Assembly (NCBI RefSeq): GCF_030813415.1
Contig: NZ_JAUSUF010000005.1
Coordinates: 1-64,000 of the forward strand
Direction of reading: 5' to 3'
Length of the DNA: 64,000 bases
From: Eubacterium multiforme
Lineage (GTDB): Bacteria > Bacillota > Clostridia > Clostridiales > Clostridiaceae
Shown here in pieces: positions 27,456 through 38,678 of this stretch. Below the pieces are notes generated by a model, which was given only the letters and a program-made list of their open reading frames with translations, was not told where the DNA came from and searched no databases. Both the position numbers and the translations under genes were made by a program. How positions within the stretch are numbered: the stretch's first letter is position 1; each line of letters starts with the position of its first letter.

Positions 27456-27605
27456 GTGAGAGTAAAGATAACTTTAGCATGCACAGAGTGTAAACAAAGA
27501 AACTATAACTCAATGAAGAACAAGAAAAATAACCCAGATAGAATGGAAATGCAAAAGTATTGCAAATTCTGTAAAAAGCACACTCTTCATAGAGAAACAA
27601 AATAG
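27456..27605 (+). CDS. rpmG: 50S ribosomal protein L33
   Basis: A 49-residue large-subunit protein. Two cysteine pairs (ACTECK and YCKFCK) form a zinc ribbon, the zinc-containing type of L33. The start is GTG after GGAGGTG. It heads the secE-nusG group, as in most Firmicutes. Confidence 0.95.
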   Translation: MRVKITLACTECKQRNYNSMKNKKNNPDRMEMQKYCKFCKKHTLHRETK

Positions 27606-27657
27606 TTTAGCGATTAAGTAAAGACACAGACTTACCTTAATATAAGGATGTGAAATT

Positions 27658-27888
27658 ATGACTGGTAATAATTCAAAAACCAAAAATAGTGCTACTTCTA
27701 AAGGTGGCATGTTTAAATTCTTTAAGGATGTGAAAGCAGAATTCAAAAGAATAATGTGGCCATCCAAAGAGGAAACAAAAAAAGCATTGATTGCAGTTCT
27801 TGGATTCACCGCTATATACATAGTATTAGTAGGTGGTCTAGACTATATTTTTCAAAACCTCTTTGAAGTAGTTTTGAAACTTAAGTAA
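27658..27888 (+). CDS. secE: Preprotein translocase subunit SecE
   Basis: 76 residues: an amphipathic helix (FFKDVKAEFKRIMWPSKEETKK) followed by one membrane helix (ALIAVLGFTAIYIVLVGGLDYIF). It is the clamp of the SecYEG channel; secY is in this window at 52942. It lies between rpmG and nusG as expected. Confidence 0.95.
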   Translation: MTGNNSKTKNSATSKGGMFKFFKDVKAEFKRIMWPSKEETKKALIAVLGFTAIYIVLVGGLDYIFQNLFEVVLKLK

Positions 27889-27919
27889 AAGGAGGTTTGG
27901 GTGTTAATCACCGATTAAT

Positions 27920-28441
27920 ATGAGTGAAAGAGCAAGATGGTACGTAGTACATACGTATTCTGGATATGAAAACAAAGTCAAAGTTAACATTGAGAAAGTT
28001 GTTGAAAATAGACATCTTGAATCATTAATTCACGACATCCAAATACCAATGGAAGAAGTAATTGAAGAGAAAGATGGAAAACAAAAAGTTTCTCTTAAAA
28101 AGAAATTTCCTGGATACGTAATAGTAAAAATGCTAATGACAGACGAATCTTGGTATGTTGTTAGAAACACAAGAGGCGTAACTGGATTTGTGGGACCTGG
28201 ATCTAAACCAGTACCTCTTACTGAATATGAGATTGAATCAATGGGAGTTTTAGAACTTCCAAAGGAAGTAGATCTTGAAGTAGGCGAGAGCGTAAAAGTT
28301 ATATCAGGACCACTTAGAGAATTCGTGGCAACAATTCAAGAAATAAATCTTGAAAAGCAAAAAATTAAAGCTTCAGTTGATATGTTTGGAAGAGAAACAT
28401 TAGCTGAACTAGACTTTAATCAAGTAGAAAAATTAGTTTAA
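27920..28441 (+). CDS. nusG: Transcription antitermination factor NusG
   Basis: 173 residues. The N-terminal NGN domain (ARWYVVHTYSGYENKVK...) binds RNA polymerase; the C-terminal KOW domain (VGESVKVISGPLREFVATIQEINLEKQKIK) contacts S10 or Rho. It sits directly before the L11-L1 genes, the standard order. Confidence 0.97.
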   Translation: MSERARWYVVHTYSGYENKVKVNIEKVVENRHLESLIHDIQIPMEEVIEEKDGKQKVSLKKKFPGYVIVKMLMTDESWYVVRNTRGVTGFVGPGSKPVPLTEYEIESMGVLELPKEVDLEVGESVKVISGPLREFVATIQEINLEKQKIKASVDMFGRETLAELDFNQVEKLV

Positions 28442-28471
28442 TTAATAAATTACAACTAATCTTTTAATTAA

Positions 28472-28507
28472 GTGGGAGGACAAAAAATTATTGTCCGTAT
28501 ACACCAC
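28472..28507 (+). promoter_or_regulatory. L1-type mRNA binding site before rplK
   Basis: Lower stem GTGG / CCAC, internal loop GA opposite the 7-nt GTATACA, upper stem GGACAA / TTGTCC. The two-stem form with a 2-versus-7 asymmetric loop is the L1 recognition motif shared by 23S rRNA and L1 operators. It lies 20 nt before the rplK start, so L1 could shut off translation of the rplK-rplA message. Confidence 0.75.
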
Positions 28508-28527
28508 AGTATAGGAGGAATAACAAA

Positions 28528-28953
28528 ATGGCTAAGAAAGTAACTGGAATGATTAAACTTCAACTTGCTGCAGGAAAGGCAACTCCTGCTCCACCAGTTG
28601 GTCCAGCTTTAGGACAACACGGTGTAAACATAATGGGATTCTGTAAGGAGTTTAATGCAAAAACTGCTAATCAAGCTGGATTAATAATACCAGTAGTAAT
28701 CACAGTTTACCAAGACAGATCATTTAGTTTTATATTAAAGACTCCTCCAGCTGCAGTTCTAATAAAGAAAGAATTAGGACTTGAAAGCGGATCAGGAGTT
28801 CCAAACAGAACAAAAGTTGGAAAATTAACTAAAGATCAATTAAAGAAAATCGCAGAAACAAAAATGCCTGACTTAAATGCTGCAAACATCGAGAGTGCAA
28901 TGAGAATGATCGAAGGTACAGCTAAGAGTATGGGTGTAACTATTGAAGAGTAA
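28528..28953 (+). CDS. rplK: 50S ribosomal protein L11
   Basis: 141 residues, base of the GTPase stalk, next to the binding site of EF-G and thiostrepton. The N-terminal [26 protein letters not shown] is nearly invariant in the family. L1-type operator motifs lie on both sides of the gene. Confidence 0.98.
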   Translation: MAKKVTGMIKLQLAAGKATPAPPVGPALGQHGVNIMGFCKEFNAKTANQAGLIIPVVITVYQDRSFSFILKTPPAAVLIKKELGLESGSGVPNRTKVGKLTKDQLKKIAETKMPDLNAANIESAMRMIEGTAKSMGVTIEE

Positions 28954-28965
28954 TTCATAAAAATA

Positions 28966-28992
28966 GTGGGAGGTAAGAACCGCTAATACCAC
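28966..28992 (+). promoter_or_regulatory. Second L1-type mRNA site, between rplK and rplA
   Basis: GTGG / CCAC with GA opposite the 7-nt GCTAATA, upper stem GGT / ACC closing an AAGA loop. It repeats the architecture of the site before rplK and runs directly into the AAAGGAGG ribosome binding site of rplA. Confidence 0.75.
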
Positions 28993-29007
28993 AAAGGAGG
29001 CTTATTA

Positions 29008-29697
29008 ATGGGAAAGAAATATGTTGAAAGTGCAAAGTTAATAGATAAAAGTGCTTTATATAATCCAGCAGAAGCTTTAGAGCTTGCTGTTAAAACTGCA
29101 AAAGCTAATTTCGATGAAACAATCGAAGTACACGTTAGACTTGGTGTAGATCCAAGACACGCTGACCAACAAGTAAGAGGTGCAGTAGTATTACCAAACG
29201 GAACTGGTAAAAACGTAAGAGTTTTAGTTTTCGCAAAGGGAGATAAAGTAAAAGAAGCTCAAGAAGCGGGAGCAGATTTTGTTGGAGCTGAAGAATTAGT
29301 TCAAAAGATCCAATCAGAAAACTGGTTCGACTACGATGTAGTTGTAGCAACTCCAGATATGATGGGTGTAGTTGGTAGAATCGGTAGAGTTTTAGGACCT
29401 AAAGGATTAATGCCAAACCCTAAATCAGGAACTGTAACATTTGATGTTGCAAAAGCAATAGCAGAAATCAAAGCTGGTAAAGTAGAATACAGATTAGATA
29501 AAACTGCTATAGTACACTGTCCAATCGGAAAGAAATCATTTGGTGCTGAAAAGTTACATGAAAACTTTAAGACTTTAATGGAAGCTTTAGTTAAGGCTAA
29601 ACCAGCTGCTGCTAAGGGACAATACATGAAGTCAGTTACTGTAACAAGCACAATGGGACCTGGAGCAAAAATTAATCCAGGAAAAGTTACAGAATAA
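29008..29697 (+). CDS. rplA: 50S ribosomal protein L1
   Basis: 229 residues, the L1 stalk protein that moves with the E-site tRNA and is a translational repressor of its own operon. The motif [21 protein letters not shown] is the family hallmark. The site placed between its ribosome binding site and rplK fits autorepression. Confidence 0.98.
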   Translation: MGKKYVESAKLIDKSALYNPAEALELAVKTAKANFDETIEVHVRLGVDPRHADQQVRGAVVLPNGTGKNVRVLVFAKGDKVKEAQEAGADFVGAEELVQKIQSENWFDYDVVVATPDMMGVVGRIGRVLGPKGLMPNPKSGTVTFDVAKAIAEIKAGKVEYRLDKTAIVHCPIGKKSFGAEKLHENFKTLMEALVKAKPAAAKGQYMKSVTVTSTMGPGAKINPGKVTE

Positions 29698-29700
29698 TTA

Positions 29701-29729
29701 TTGACTTAATAAAATTTAAGTGATATAAT
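29701..29729 (+). promoter_or_regulatory. Promoter of rplJ-rplL
   Basis: TTGACT, 17 bp, TATAAT, immediately after the rplA stop codon. Starts near 29736, ahead of the L10 leader. Confidence 0.88.
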
Positions 29730-29757
29730 AAATTTCGTTGAAAAATGAAATAATGTT

Positions 29758-29866
29758 CCGTAGACAGTAGGTGCATAATGCGTAACGTATAACTACCTAC
29801 CGAGGGTTCTTTATAAACATAGAGTTTATGTAAGGTCTTCCTCTGTCTACGGGAAGACCTTTTTAA
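29758..29866 (+). ncRNA. L10 leader (attenuator) of rplJ-rplL
   Basis: CCGTAGACAG (29758-29767) is fully complementary to CTGTCTACGG (29843-29852), closing a structured leader. The second arm overlaps the terminator hairpin AAGGTCTTCC / GGAAGACCTT followed by TTTT (29832-29864). The two pairings exclude each other, as expected for control of termination by the L10-L7/L12 complex. Confidence 0.88.
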
Positions 29867-29906
29867 ATACATTAAGCAGTTAATACTGTGAGGAGGTGGA
29901 CACACA

Positions 29907-30410
29907 GTGAACAAGAACAGACAATTAAAGGAAGCAAAAGTTGCTGAAATTAAAGAAAAGTTAGAAAAATCACAAAGCGTTGTTTTAACTAGCTATCAAG
30001 GTCTAACTGTTGAAGAAGACACACAATTAAGAAAGAACTTAAGAGAAGCAGGAATAGAGTACAGAGTATACAAAAATACTTTAGTTACTTTAGCAGCTAA
30101 GGAATTAGGTTTAGAAGGTATGGTTCAATACCTAGAAGGACCAGTTTCAATGGCATTCGGATATGAAGATGCTACAGCTCCAGCAAGAATCTTAAATGAT
30201 TTCGCTAAGGACCACAAGAAGTTAGAATTAAAAGCAGGTGTAGTTGATGGAGAAGTTTATGATCAAGCAATGATCACAAAGATCGCATCAATACCATCAA
30301 AAGAAGTTCTTATTGCAAAACTTCTTGGAAGTATCAAGGCTCCATTATCAAACCTTGCATACTTATTAAATGCAATAAAAGAAAAGAAAGAAGCTGAATC
30401 AGCTGAATAA
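29907..30410 (+). CDS. rplJ: 50S ribosomal protein L10
   Basis: 167 residues. The N-terminal domain binds 23S rRNA with L11; the C-terminal helix carries the L7/L12 dimers. The start is GTG after AGGAGGTG. It follows the L10 leader and is paired with rplL. Confidence 0.97.
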   Translation: MNKNRQLKEAKVAEIKEKLEKSQSVVLTSYQGLTVEEDTQLRKNLREAGIEYRVYKNTLVTLAAKELGLEGMVQYLEGPVSMAFGYEDATAPARILNDFAKDHKKLELKAGVVDGEVYDQAMITKIASIPSKEVLIAKLLGSIKAPLSNLAYLLNAIKEKKEAESAE

Positions 30411-30470
30411 TAATTAACTTATTAAATAAGTTAAACATTGTTTTTTAAAAAATTTGGAGGTGCAATTAAA

Positions 30471-30833
30471 ATGACAAGAGAAGATATCATTCAAGCTATA
30501 AAAGAAATGAGCGTTTTAGAATTAAATGAATTAGTAACTGCTTGCGAAGAGGAATTTGGAGTAAGCGCTGCTGCACCAGTAGCAGTAGCAGGAGCAGTAG
30601 CTGGTGGAGCTGCTGAAGAAAAGACTGAATTCGACGTAGTTTTAGCTAATGCTGGAGCTAACAAGATTAAGGTTATCAAGGCTGTAAGAGAAATAACTGG
30701 ATTAGGATTAAAGGAAGCTAAAGAAATAGTTGACGGAGCTCCTAAGACACTTAAAGAAGCTGTAGCTAAAGAAGAAGCTGAAGAAATGAAAGCTAAATTA
30801 GCTGAAGTTGGAGCTGAAGTAGAATTAAAGTAA
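30471..30833 (+). CDS. rplL: 50S ribosomal protein L7/L12
   Basis: 120 residues. An N-terminal dimer domain, an Ala/Val/Gly hinge (about 36-52) and the C-terminal factor-binding domain with [25 protein letters not shown]. An in-frame opening reaches 33 nt upstream, but TTGGAGGTG before the ATG at 30471 fixes the start. Confidence 0.97.
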   Translation: MTREDIIQAIKEMSVLELNELVTACEEEFGVSAAAPVAVAGAVAGGAAEEKTEFDVVLANAGANKIKVIKAVREITGLGLKEAKEIVDGAPKTLKEAVAKEEAEEMKAKLAEVGAEVELK

Positions 30834-30866
30834 TTTTACTTTAATTAAATTTCAAAATGTATATAT

Positions 30867-30896
30867 AAAGGTGCTAGATTTAGCACCTTTTTATTT
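30867..30896 (+). terminator. Terminator after rplL
   Basis: The 10-bp stem AAAGGTGCTA / TAGCACCTTT with a 4-nt loop, then TTATTTT. It separates rplJL from rpoBC, which has its own promoter. Confidence 0.9.
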
Positions 30897-31011
30897 TCTA
30901 AGGATAAGGTTTTGGAACTATATAAATTATCCAGTTCTATAGAAGGATATTTTATATAGTTTTATTTATAATAAAATTATAAAATTAGATAGAATTGCTT
31001 CGGAAAAAATG

Positions 31012-31040
31012 TTGACATTGGTAATATGTTGTGATACTAT
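31012..31040 (+). promoter_or_regulatory. rpoB-rpoC promoter
   Basis: TTGACA, 17 bp, TACTAT, with TG one base before the -10 (extended). The start would be near 31047, giving a leader of about 155 nt. Confidence 0.88.
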
Positions 31041-31046
31041 CATTTA

Positions 31047-31200
31047 ATGTACTATTCATTATGGATAAGTATATTAAATTGGGAAAAAAAGTATAACTAT
31101 GTTTTATTTGGTTATACTAAAAGATGACGCTGTCCGAAAGCTAAAGTCCTTAGGGAAGTTATGCTTTTGGTTATTTTAGTTTATACAAGGGGTGAAAATT
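31047..31200 (+). promoter_or_regulatory. Structured rpoB leader
   Basis: Contains the 8-bp hairpin AGTATAAC / GTTATACT (31090-31118). Its left arm could instead pair, with one bulge, with TAGTTTATAC (about 31178-31187) just before the ribosome binding site. Between lies a GC-richer stretch around GACGCTGTCCGAAAGC. I do not recognise the leader class. Confidence 0.45.
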
Positions 31201-31201
31201 C

Positions 31202-34200
31202 ATGGTACATCCTGTCCAATCTGGAAAAAGAACAAGAATGAGTTTTGGTAAAGTTAAAGATGTAACAGAAATGCCAAATCTTATCGAAGTACAATTAGAT
31301 TCTTATGACTGGTTTCTTAAGGAAGGTTTACATGAGGTATTTGACGATATAAATCCTATTGGAAACTTTACTGGAAATTTAGTCCTTGAATTTGTTGATT
31401 ACAAACTTGATATGGATAATATTAAGTACACAGTGGAGGAATGTAAGGAGAGAGATTCAACTTATGCTGCACCACTAAAAGTCTCAGTAAGACTTACAAA
31501 TAATGAAACTGGAGAAATCAAAGAACAAGAGGTATTTATGGGAGACTTCCCATTAATGACTGAACAAGGTACTTTTATTATTAATGGTGCTGAAAGAGTT
31601 ATTGTTAGCCAATTAGTAAGATCTCCAGGGGTATACTACAGCCTAAATAGAGATAAGAGTGGTAAAAAGCTATTCTCATCAACTGTTATACCAAATAGAG
31701 GTGCATGGCTTGAGTATGAAACAGATTCTAACGATATAATATCAGTTAGAATAGATAAAACAAGAAAACTTCCAATAACTATATTAGCAAGAGCTATGGG
31801 ATTTGGAAGTGATCAAGAGTTATTAGACTATTTTGGCGAAGAAGAAAGATTAAAAGCTACAATAGAAAAAGATAACACTAAAACTAAGGAAGAAGCTTTA
31901 CTTGAAATCTATAAGAGATTAAGACCGGGTGAACCACCTACAGTTGATAGTGCTGTATCTTTAATAGACTCATTATTCTTTGATGCTAAAAGATATGATT
32001 TATCAAGAGTTGGTAGATATAAGTTTAATAAGAAGTTAGCTATAAACTTAAGACTAGCAAACCAAGTTGCTGCAGTTGATGTAGTAAATCCTTCTACAGG
32101 AGAAATAATGGTTGAGCAAGGTCAAAAGATATCAAGAGAAATGGCAGAAGAAATCCAAAATGTTGGAATTAATTCAGTTGATATATTAATAGAAGATAGA
32201 GTTATTAGAGTAATTGGTAACCACTTCGTTGATATTAAGAAACATGTTTCATTTGATATAAGTGATCTTCATATTAAAGAAGCAGTTCATTATCCAACAT
32301 TAAAAGAAATACTTGATAACTTCAGTGATGAAGAAAGTATTAAAGAAGAAATTAAAAAGAATATTACAAGATTAGTTCCAAAACATATTGTAAGAGATGA
32401 TATATTTGCAACAATAAGTTACGAATTAGGATTAGCTTACGGTATTGGTTATGTAGATGATATAGACCATTTAGGAAATAGAAGATTAAGATCAGTTGGA
32501 GAATTGTTACAAAACCAATTTAGAATTGGATTATCAAGAATGGAAAGAGTAGTTAAAGAAAGAATGACTATTCAAGACCAAGAAGCGATTACTCCACAAA
32601 TGTTAATTAACATAAGACCAGTTGCAGCTGCTATTAAAGAATTCTTTGGTAGCTCACAATTATCACAATTCATGGATCAAACAAATCCATTATCAGAGTT
32701 AACTCATAAGAGAAGATTATCTGCATTAGGACCAGGAGGACTTTCAAGAGAAAGAGCTGGATTCGAAGTTAGAGACGTTCACCACTCACATTATGGTAGA
32801 ATGTGTCCTATAGAAACTCCTGAAGGACCTAATATAGGACTTATTAACTCATTAGCTACATATGCTAAAGTTAATGAATATGGATTCATAGAAACTCCTT
32901 ATAGAATTATTGATAAGGAAAATAAGAGAGCAACTGATGAAATAAGATACTTCACTGCTGATGAAGAAGACCAATATCTAGTAGCCCAAGCAAATGAGCC
33001 ATTAGATGAAACAGGACACTTCATACATGACAAGGTAACTGTTAGATACATGGAAGAAGTTATAGTAATTCCAGCAAATGAAGTTGACTTAATGGACGTT
33101 TCACCAAGACAAATCGTATCTGTAGCAACAGCTATGATTCCTTTCCTTGAAAATGATGACGCATCAAGAGCTCTTATGGGATCAAACATGCAACGTCAAG
33201 CAGTTCCACTATTAAAGCCACAAGCTCCAATAGTTGGTACAGGAATAGAATTTAGAGCAGCAGCAGATTCAGGGGTACTACCTAAAGCTAAAAATGCTGG
33301 AGTAGTAACTTATGTAAGTGCTAGTGAAATTAAAGTTAAGAGAGATATTGATGGAGGAGTAGATTCTTACAAGTTATTAAAGTTCAAAAGAAGTAACCAA
33401 GGTACTTGTATAAATCAAAGACCATTAGTAAGTACTGGGGAAATGGTATTTAAGAACCAAGTTCTTGCAGATGGACCTTCAACAGATTTAGGAGAAATAG
33501 CATTAGGAAAGAACATCAGAATGGGATTCATAACTTGGGAAGGTTATAACTACGAAGATGCTATGCTTATTTCAGAAGAATTAGTAAGAGAAGATGTATT
33601 TACATCAATTCATATAGAAGAATATGAATGTGAAGCTAGAGATACAAAGCTTGGACCAGAAGAAATAACTAGAGATATTCCTAACGTAAGTGAAGATGCT
33701 TTAAAAGACATCGATGAAAGAGGAATAATAAGAATCGGAGCTGAGGTAAGATCAGGAGATATCCTTGTTGGAAAAGTAACTCCAAAGGGAGAAACTGAAT
33801 TAACAGCAGAAGAAAGATTATTAAGAGCTATCTTTGGTGAAAAAGCAAGAGAAGTTAGAGATACTTCATTAAGAGTTCCTCATGGAGAAGCTGGTATTAT
33901 AGTAGACATAAAAGTATTCACTAGAGAAAATGGGGATGAATTAAATCCTGGAGTTAATGAGCTTGTAAGATGTTATATAGCTCAAAAGAGAAAGATATCC
34001 GTTGGAGATAAGATGGCCGGACGTCATGGTAACAAGGGGGTTATTTCAAGAGTACTTCCTGAAGAAGATATGCCTTTCTTACCAGATGGTAGACCACTTC
34101 AAATATGCTTAAACCCACTAGGGGTTCCATCACGTATGAATATTGGTCAGGTACTAGAAGTTCACTTAGGTTGGGCAGCTAGTGCATTAGGATGGCACAT

Positions 34201-34912
34201 TGCTACTCCAGTATTCGATGGTGCAACAGAGTCAGATATAGAACAATGCTTAGTAGATGCTGGATACAATGCAAATGGTAAGACTGTTTTATATGATGGT
34301 AGAACAGGAGAAGCATTTGACAACGAAGTTACAGTTGGAATAATGTATATCCTAAAACTTGCTCACTTAGTTGATGATAAGATTCATGCTAGATCAACTG
34401 GACCATATTCATTAGTTACTCAACAACCACTTGGAGGTAAAGCTCAATTTGGTGGTCAAAGATTTGGAGAAATGGAAGTTTGGGCACTAGAAGCATATGG
34501 TGCAGCACATACATTACAAGAAATCTTAACTGTTAAGTCAGATGATGTTGTTGGTAGAGTTAAAACTTATGAAGCAATAGTTAAGGGAGAAAACATCCCA
34601 GAGCCAGGAGTTCCAGAATCATTTAAGGTTCTTATAAAGGAATTACAAGCACTTTGCTTAGATGTTAAAGTTCTTAACGATGACAATGAAGAAGTAAGAC
34701 TTAAAGAATTAGCTGAAGAAGAAGATTCAGCAGATTTAGAAGTAAACATTGAAGGAACAGAAGAGTTTGTTCAACAACCTGCTAAAGATTCTGAAGATAG
34801 TTATACTTCAGAAGCAGAAAGCGAAGATGAAGTTGAAGAAGAGTATGAAGGGTTTCAGTTAGAAGAGTTTCAAGATAACTTAGAGCTTGATGATTTTAAT
34901 GATGAACACTAA
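31202..34912 (+). CDS. rpoB: DNA-directed RNA polymerase subunit beta
   Basis: 1236 residues, with the catalytic-centre and rifampicin regions intact ([34 protein letters not shown] around 480-515). The wild-type cluster residues appear unchanged. The C-terminus runs past the family core into about 60 very acidic residues ([17 protein letters not shown] ... DDFNDEH), a low-complexity tail. rpoC follows 20 nt after the stop codon. Confidence 0.98.
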   Translation: MVHPVQSGKRTRMSFGKVKDVTEMPNLIEVQLDSYDWFLKEGLHEVFDDINPIGNFTGNLVLEFVDYKLDMDNIKYTVEECKERDSTYAAPLKVSVRLTNNETGEIKEQEVFMGDFPLMTEQGTFIINGAERVIVSQLVRSPGVYYSLNRDKSGKKLFSSTVIPNRGAWLEYETDSNDIISVRIDKTRKLPITILARAMGFGSDQELLDYFGEEERLKATIEKDNTKTKEEALLEIYKRLRPGEPPTVDSAVSLIDSLFFDAKRYDLSRVGRYKFNKKLAINLRLANQVAAVDVVNPSTGEIMVEQGQKISREMAEEIQNVGINSVDILIEDRVIRVIGNHFVDIKKHVSFDISDLHIKEAVHYPTLKEILDNFSDEESIKEEIKKNITRLVPKHIVRDDIFATISYELGLAYGIGYVDDIDHLGNRRLRSVGELLQNQFRIGLSRMERVVKERMTIQDQEAITPQMLINIRPVAAAIKEFFGSSQLSQFMDQTNPLSELTHKRRLSALGPGGLSRERAGFEVRDVHHSHYGRMCPIETPEGPNIGLINSLATYAKVNEYGFIETPYRIIDKENKRATDEIRYFTADEEDQYLVAQANEPLDETGHFIHDKVTVRYMEEVIVIPANEVDLMDVSPRQIVSVATAMIPFLENDDASRALMGSNMQRQAVPLLKPQAPIVGTGIEFRAAADSGVLPKAKNAGVVTYVSASEIKVKRDIDGGVDSYKLLKFKRSNQGTCINQRPLVSTGEMVFKNQVLADGPSTDLGEIALGKNIRMGFITWEGYNYEDAMLISEELVREDVFTSIHIEEYECEARDTKLGPEEITRDIPNVSEDALKDIDERGIIRIGAEVRSGDILVGKVTPKGETELTAEERLLRAIFGEKAREVRDTSLRVPHGEAGIIVDIKVFTRENGDELNPGVNELVRCYIAQKRKISVGDKMAGRHGNKGVISRVLPEEDMPFLPDGRPLQICLNPLGVPSRMNIGQVLEVHLGWAASALGWHIATPVFDGATESDIEQCLVDAGYNANGKTVLYDGRTGEAFDNEVTVGIMYILKLAHLVDDKIHARSTGPYSLVTQQPLGGKAQFGGQRFGEMEVWALEAYGAAHTLQEILTVKSDDVVGRVKTYEAIVKGENIPEPGVPESFKVLIKELQALCLDVKVLNDDNEEVRLKELAEEEDSADLEVNIEGTEEFVQQPAKDSEDSYTSEAESEDEVEEEYEGFQLEEFQDNLELDDFNDEH

Positions 34913-34932
34913 TTTTGAAGGGAGGATTACCC

Positions 34933-37900
34933 TTGTTTGAATTAAATAATTTTGATGCCATACAAATAGGCTTAGCATCCCCTGAACAAATCAGAGAATG
35001 GTCAAGGGGAGAAGTTAAAAAACCAGAAACAATAAATTACAGAACTTTAAAGCCAGAGAGAGACGGTTTATTCTGTGAAAGAATATTTGGACCAATGAAA
35101 GATTGGGAATGTCACTGTGGTAAATATAAGAGAGTTAGATATAAAGGTATAGTTTGTGACAGATGCGGAGTTGAAGTTACAAAAGCTAAAGTAAGAAGAG
35201 AAAGAATGGGGCATATAGAACTTGCTGCCCCAGTTTCTCACATTTGGTACTTCAAAGGAATTCCATCAAGAATGGGATTAATACTTGATATGTCACCAAG
35301 ATCATTAGAGAAAATTTTATATTTCGCTTCATATGTTGTAATTGACCCAAAAGAAACACCATTATTAAAGAAACAACTTCTTAATGAAAAAGAATATAGA
35401 GAAGCAATAGACAAATATGGTGAAGAAAGCTTTGTAGCTGGAATGGGTGCTGAAGCTGTTCAAGAACTTTTAGGTGAAATTGACTTAGAAGCTAGTTCAA
35501 GAGAACTAAAAGAAGAGTTAAAACAAAGTACAGGTCAAAAGAAAGTAAGAATAATCAGAAGATTAGAAGTTGTTGAATCATTTAGATCATCAGGAAATGA
35601 TCCAAAGTGGATGATTATAGATGTTATCCCTGTAATACCACCAGATTTAAGACCTATGGTTCAATTAGATGGTGGAAGATTTGCAACATCAGACTTAAAT
35701 GACCTTTACAGAAGAGTTATAAATAGAAATAACAGATTAAAGAAGCTATTAGATTTAGGAGCACCTGACATCATAGTTAGAAACGAAAAGAGAATGCTTC
35801 AAGAAGCAGTAGATGCTCTTATAGATAATGGTAGAAGAGGAAGAGCTGTTACTGGTCCTGGAAACAGACCATTAAAATCTCTTTCAGATATGCTTAAAGG
35901 TAAGCAAGGAAGATTTAGACAAAACTTACTTGGTAAAAGAGTTGACTATTCTGGTAGATCAGTTATCGTTGTTGGACCAGAATTACAAATGTACCAATGT
36001 GGTCTTCCAAAAGAAATGGCTCTTGAATTATTCAAGCCATTTGTAATGAAAAAATTAGTTCAAGATGGAGTTGCACATAATATAAAGAGTGCAAAGAGAA
36101 TGGTAGAAAGAGTAATGCCACAAGTATGGGATGTATTAGAACAAGTAATTACAGACCATCCAGTATTACTTAACCGTGCCCCTACTCTACACAGACTTGG
36201 AATTCAAGCTTTCCAACCTGTATTAGTTGAAGGTAGAGCTATTAAATTACATCCATTAGTATGTACAGCTTATAACGCTGACTTCGATGGTGACCAAATG
36301 GCTGTTCACGTACCATTATCAGTTGAAGCTCAAGCAGAAGCTAGATTCTTAATGCTTGCAGCAGGAAACATAATGAAACCATCAGATGGTAAGCCAGTTT
36401 GTGTACCTACACAGGATATGGTTCTTGGTTCTTACTATATTACTATGGAAAGAGACGGAGCTAAAGGAAGTGGAAAGTACTTCTCATCAAAAGATGAAGC
36501 TATAATGGCTTATCAAGTTAAAGAATTAGAAATTCATGCAGATATTTTTGTAAGAATGTTTAAGGAAATCGACGGGGAAATTAAATCAGGAATAATTAAA
36601 ACTACTGTAGGTAAGATAATATTCAATGAATCAATTCCTCAAGATTTAGGATTTGTTGATAGAAGCAATCCAGATGAACTATTTAATTTAGAAGTAGATT
36701 TCTTAATAACTAAAAAGTCATTAGGAAAGATAATAGATAAGTGTTACATGAAACATGGACCAACACAAACTTCAATAATGCTAGATAAGATCAAAGCAAC
36801 AGGATATCATTATTCATCAATTGGAGCGGTTACAGTTTCTGCTTCAGATATGATAGTACCTGATGCTAAGTACGAACTATTAAAAGAAGCTGATGAAACA
36901 GTAGATAAGATAGAGAAAATGTACAAAAGAGGTTTCATATCAGAAGATGAAAGATATGAAAGAGTTATAGAAAAATGGACTAAGACAACAGAAGATGTTG
37001 CCAATGCACTAATGGATAGTTTGGATAAATGGAATCCAATATTCATGATGGCTGACTCTGGAGCCAGAGGTTCTAAGTCACAGATTAAACAATTAGCTGG
37101 TATGAGAGGACTTATGGCTAGTCCATCAGGTAAAATCCTTGAATTACCAATTAGAGCATCATTCAGAGAAGGTCTTGATGTCCTAGAGTACTTCATTTCA
37201 ACTCACGGAGCTAGAAAAGGTAATGCCGATACAGCTCTTAAGACAGCTGACTCAGGATACTTAACAAGAAGACTTGTTGACGTATCACAAGATGTTATTG
37301 TTAGAGAAGAAGATTGTGGAACTGATGACGGTATAGTTGTTAGTGAAATAAGAGAAGGAAATGAAATAATTGAAGAATTAAAGGAAAGATTAACTGGAAG
37401 ATATTCAGCAGAAGATATTCTTCATCCTGAAACTGGAGAAGTGTTAGCTTCAAAGAATCAATATATGGATGGAGATTTAGCTGAAAAAATCAGCAATGCT
37501 GGTGTTAAGAAAGTTAAGATTAGATCAGCCTTTACATGTGGATGTAAAATTGGTGTTTGTGCTAAATGTTATGGTATGAACATGGCAACAGCTCAAAAGA
37601 TTAATATCGGTGAAGCTGTTGGTATTATAGCTGCACAATCAATTGGAGAACCTGGTACTCAGCTTACAATGAGAACATTCCATACTGGTGGTGTTGCATC
37701 AGCAGGAGATATAACTCAAGGTCTTCCTAGAGTTGAAGAATTATTTGAAGCTAGAAAACCAAAGGGACTTGCGATTGTAAGTGAAATAAATGGTACTGTA
37801 AGAGTAGAAGAAACTAAGAAAAAGAGAATTGTTCATGTAATGGGAGCAGATGGAGAAGAATTAAGTTATGATATTCCATTTGGATCAAGAGTTAAAGTTT

Positions 37901-38469
37901 CAAACGATGATTATGTTGAAGCTGGAGACGAAATTACAGAAGGTTCAGTAAATCCTCACGACATCATGGCTATTAAAGGCGTTGATGGAGCTAGAAGATA
38001 TCTTTTATCAGAAGTTCAAAAAGTTTATAGATTACAAGGTGTTGATATCAATGATAAGCACTTAGAAGTAGTTATTAAACAAATGACTAGAAAGGTAAAA
38101 GTTACTGAATCAGGAGATACAAATCTTTTACCAGGTACTACAATAGATATGTTTGACTTTAAGAGTGAGAATGATAGAGTAAGAGAATTTGGTGGAGAAG
38201 AAGCTAAAGGAGATCAAGTATTACTTGGTATTACTAAAGCTGCACTTGCTACGGATAGTTTCTTATCAGCTGCATCATTCCAAGAAACTACAAGAGTTCT
38301 TACAGAAGCAGCTATTAAAGGAAAAGTTGATCCATTAGTAGGATTAAAAGAAAATGTTATAATAGGTAAATTAATCCCAGCTGGAACTGGAATGATGAAA
38401 TACAGAGCAGCAAGATTAGATATCGAAGATGACAAAGTTGAAGACAACGTAATAGTAAATGTTGAATAG
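34933..38469 (+). CDS. rpoC: DNA-directed RNA polymerase subunit beta'
   Basis: 1178 residues. The N-terminal zinc ribbon has [13 protein letters not shown] then CDRCG; the active-site loop [10 protein letters not shown] holds the Mg2+-binding aspartates; a second zinc site ([13 protein letters not shown]) precedes the conserved [16 protein letters not shown]. The frame is open from 34915, but GGGAGG then the TTG at 34933 (first residues [11 protein letters not shown]) is the usual start. Confidence 0.97.
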   Translation: MFELNNFDAIQIGLASPEQIREWSRGEVKKPETINYRTLKPERDGLFCERIFGPMKDWECHCGKYKRVRYKGIVCDRCGVEVTKAKVRRERMGHIELAAPVSHIWYFKGIPSRMGLILDMSPRSLEKILYFASYVVIDPKETPLLKKQLLNEKEYREAIDKYGEESFVAGMGAEAVQELLGEIDLEASSRELKEELKQSTGQKKVRIIRRLEVVESFRSSGNDPKWMIIDVIPVIPPDLRPMVQLDGGRFATSDLNDLYRRVINRNNRLKKLLDLGAPDIIVRNEKRMLQEAVDALIDNGRRGRAVTGPGNRPLKSLSDMLKGKQGRFRQNLLGKRVDYSGRSVIVVGPELQMYQCGLPKEMALELFKPFVMKKLVQDGVAHNIKSAKRMVERVMPQVWDVLEQVITDHPVLLNRAPTLHRLGIQAFQPVLVEGRAIKLHPLVCTAYNADFDGDQMAVHVPLSVEAQAEARFLMLAAGNIMKPSDGKPVCVPTQDMVLGSYYITMERDGAKGSGKYFSSKDEAIMAYQVKELEIHADIFVRMFKEIDGEIKSGIIKTTVGKIIFNESIPQDLGFVDRSNPDELFNLEVDFLITKKSLGKIIDKCYMKHGPTQTSIMLDKIKATGYHYSSIGAVTVSASDMIVPDAKYELLKEADETVDKIEKMYKRGFISEDERYERVIEKWTKTTEDVANALMDSLDKWNPIFMMADSGARGSKSQIKQLAGMRGLMASPSGKILELPIRASFREGLDVLEYFISTHGARKGNADTALKTADSGYLTRRLVDVSQDVIVREEDCGTDDGIVVSEIREGNEIIEELKERLTGRYSAEDILHPETGEVLASKNQYMDGDLAEKISNAGVKKVKIRSAFTCGCKIGVCAKCYGMNMATAQKINIGEAVGIIAAQSIGEPGTQLTMRTFHTGGVASAGDITQGLPRVEELFEARKPKGLAIVSEINGTVRVEETKKKRIVHVMGADGEELSYDIPFGSRVKVSNDDYVEAGDEITEGSVNPHDIMAIKGVDGARRYLLSEVQKVYRLQGVDINDKHLEVVIKQMTRKVKVTESGDTNLLPGTTIDMFDFKSENDRVREFGGEEAKGDQVLLGITKAALATDSFLSAASFQETTRVLTEAAIKGKVDPLVGLKENVIIGKLIPAGTGMMKYRAARLDIEDDKVEDNVIVNVE

Positions 38470-38481
38470 AAATTAATTTTA

Positions 38482-38510
38482 TTGACATGTGTATTATGAA
38501 ATGATAAAAT
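38482..38510 (+). promoter_or_regulatory. Promoter of the rpsL-rpsG-fusA operon
   Basis: TTGACA, 17 bp, TAAAAT, 12 bp after the rpoC stop codon. Confidence 0.9.
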
Positions 38511-38551
38511 ACGTGTTGTGTGTTTAATACAAAATGCAACAAAATAATTGT

Positions 38552-38612
38552 CTACATTACTTCATGGAGACAAAGTTCTACTTTGTCTCATGAGGTTTTA
38601 ATATAAAATGTA
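38552..38612 (+). promoter_or_regulatory. Structured leader before rpsL
   Basis: Outer stem CTACATT / AATGTAG enclosing a long inner hairpin, CATG(G)AGACAAAG / CTTTGTCTCATG with one bulged G and the loop TTCTA. It sits in the 160-nt leader of the S12-S7-EF-G operon, where many Firmicutes have an L7Ae-like gene. The leader class is not recognised. Confidence 0.55.
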
Positions 38613-38678
38613 GTCATGATAAATTCGTTTTATCTAATAAATTTTTATATAGATAAATAAAATTCAGGAGGTGAAAAA

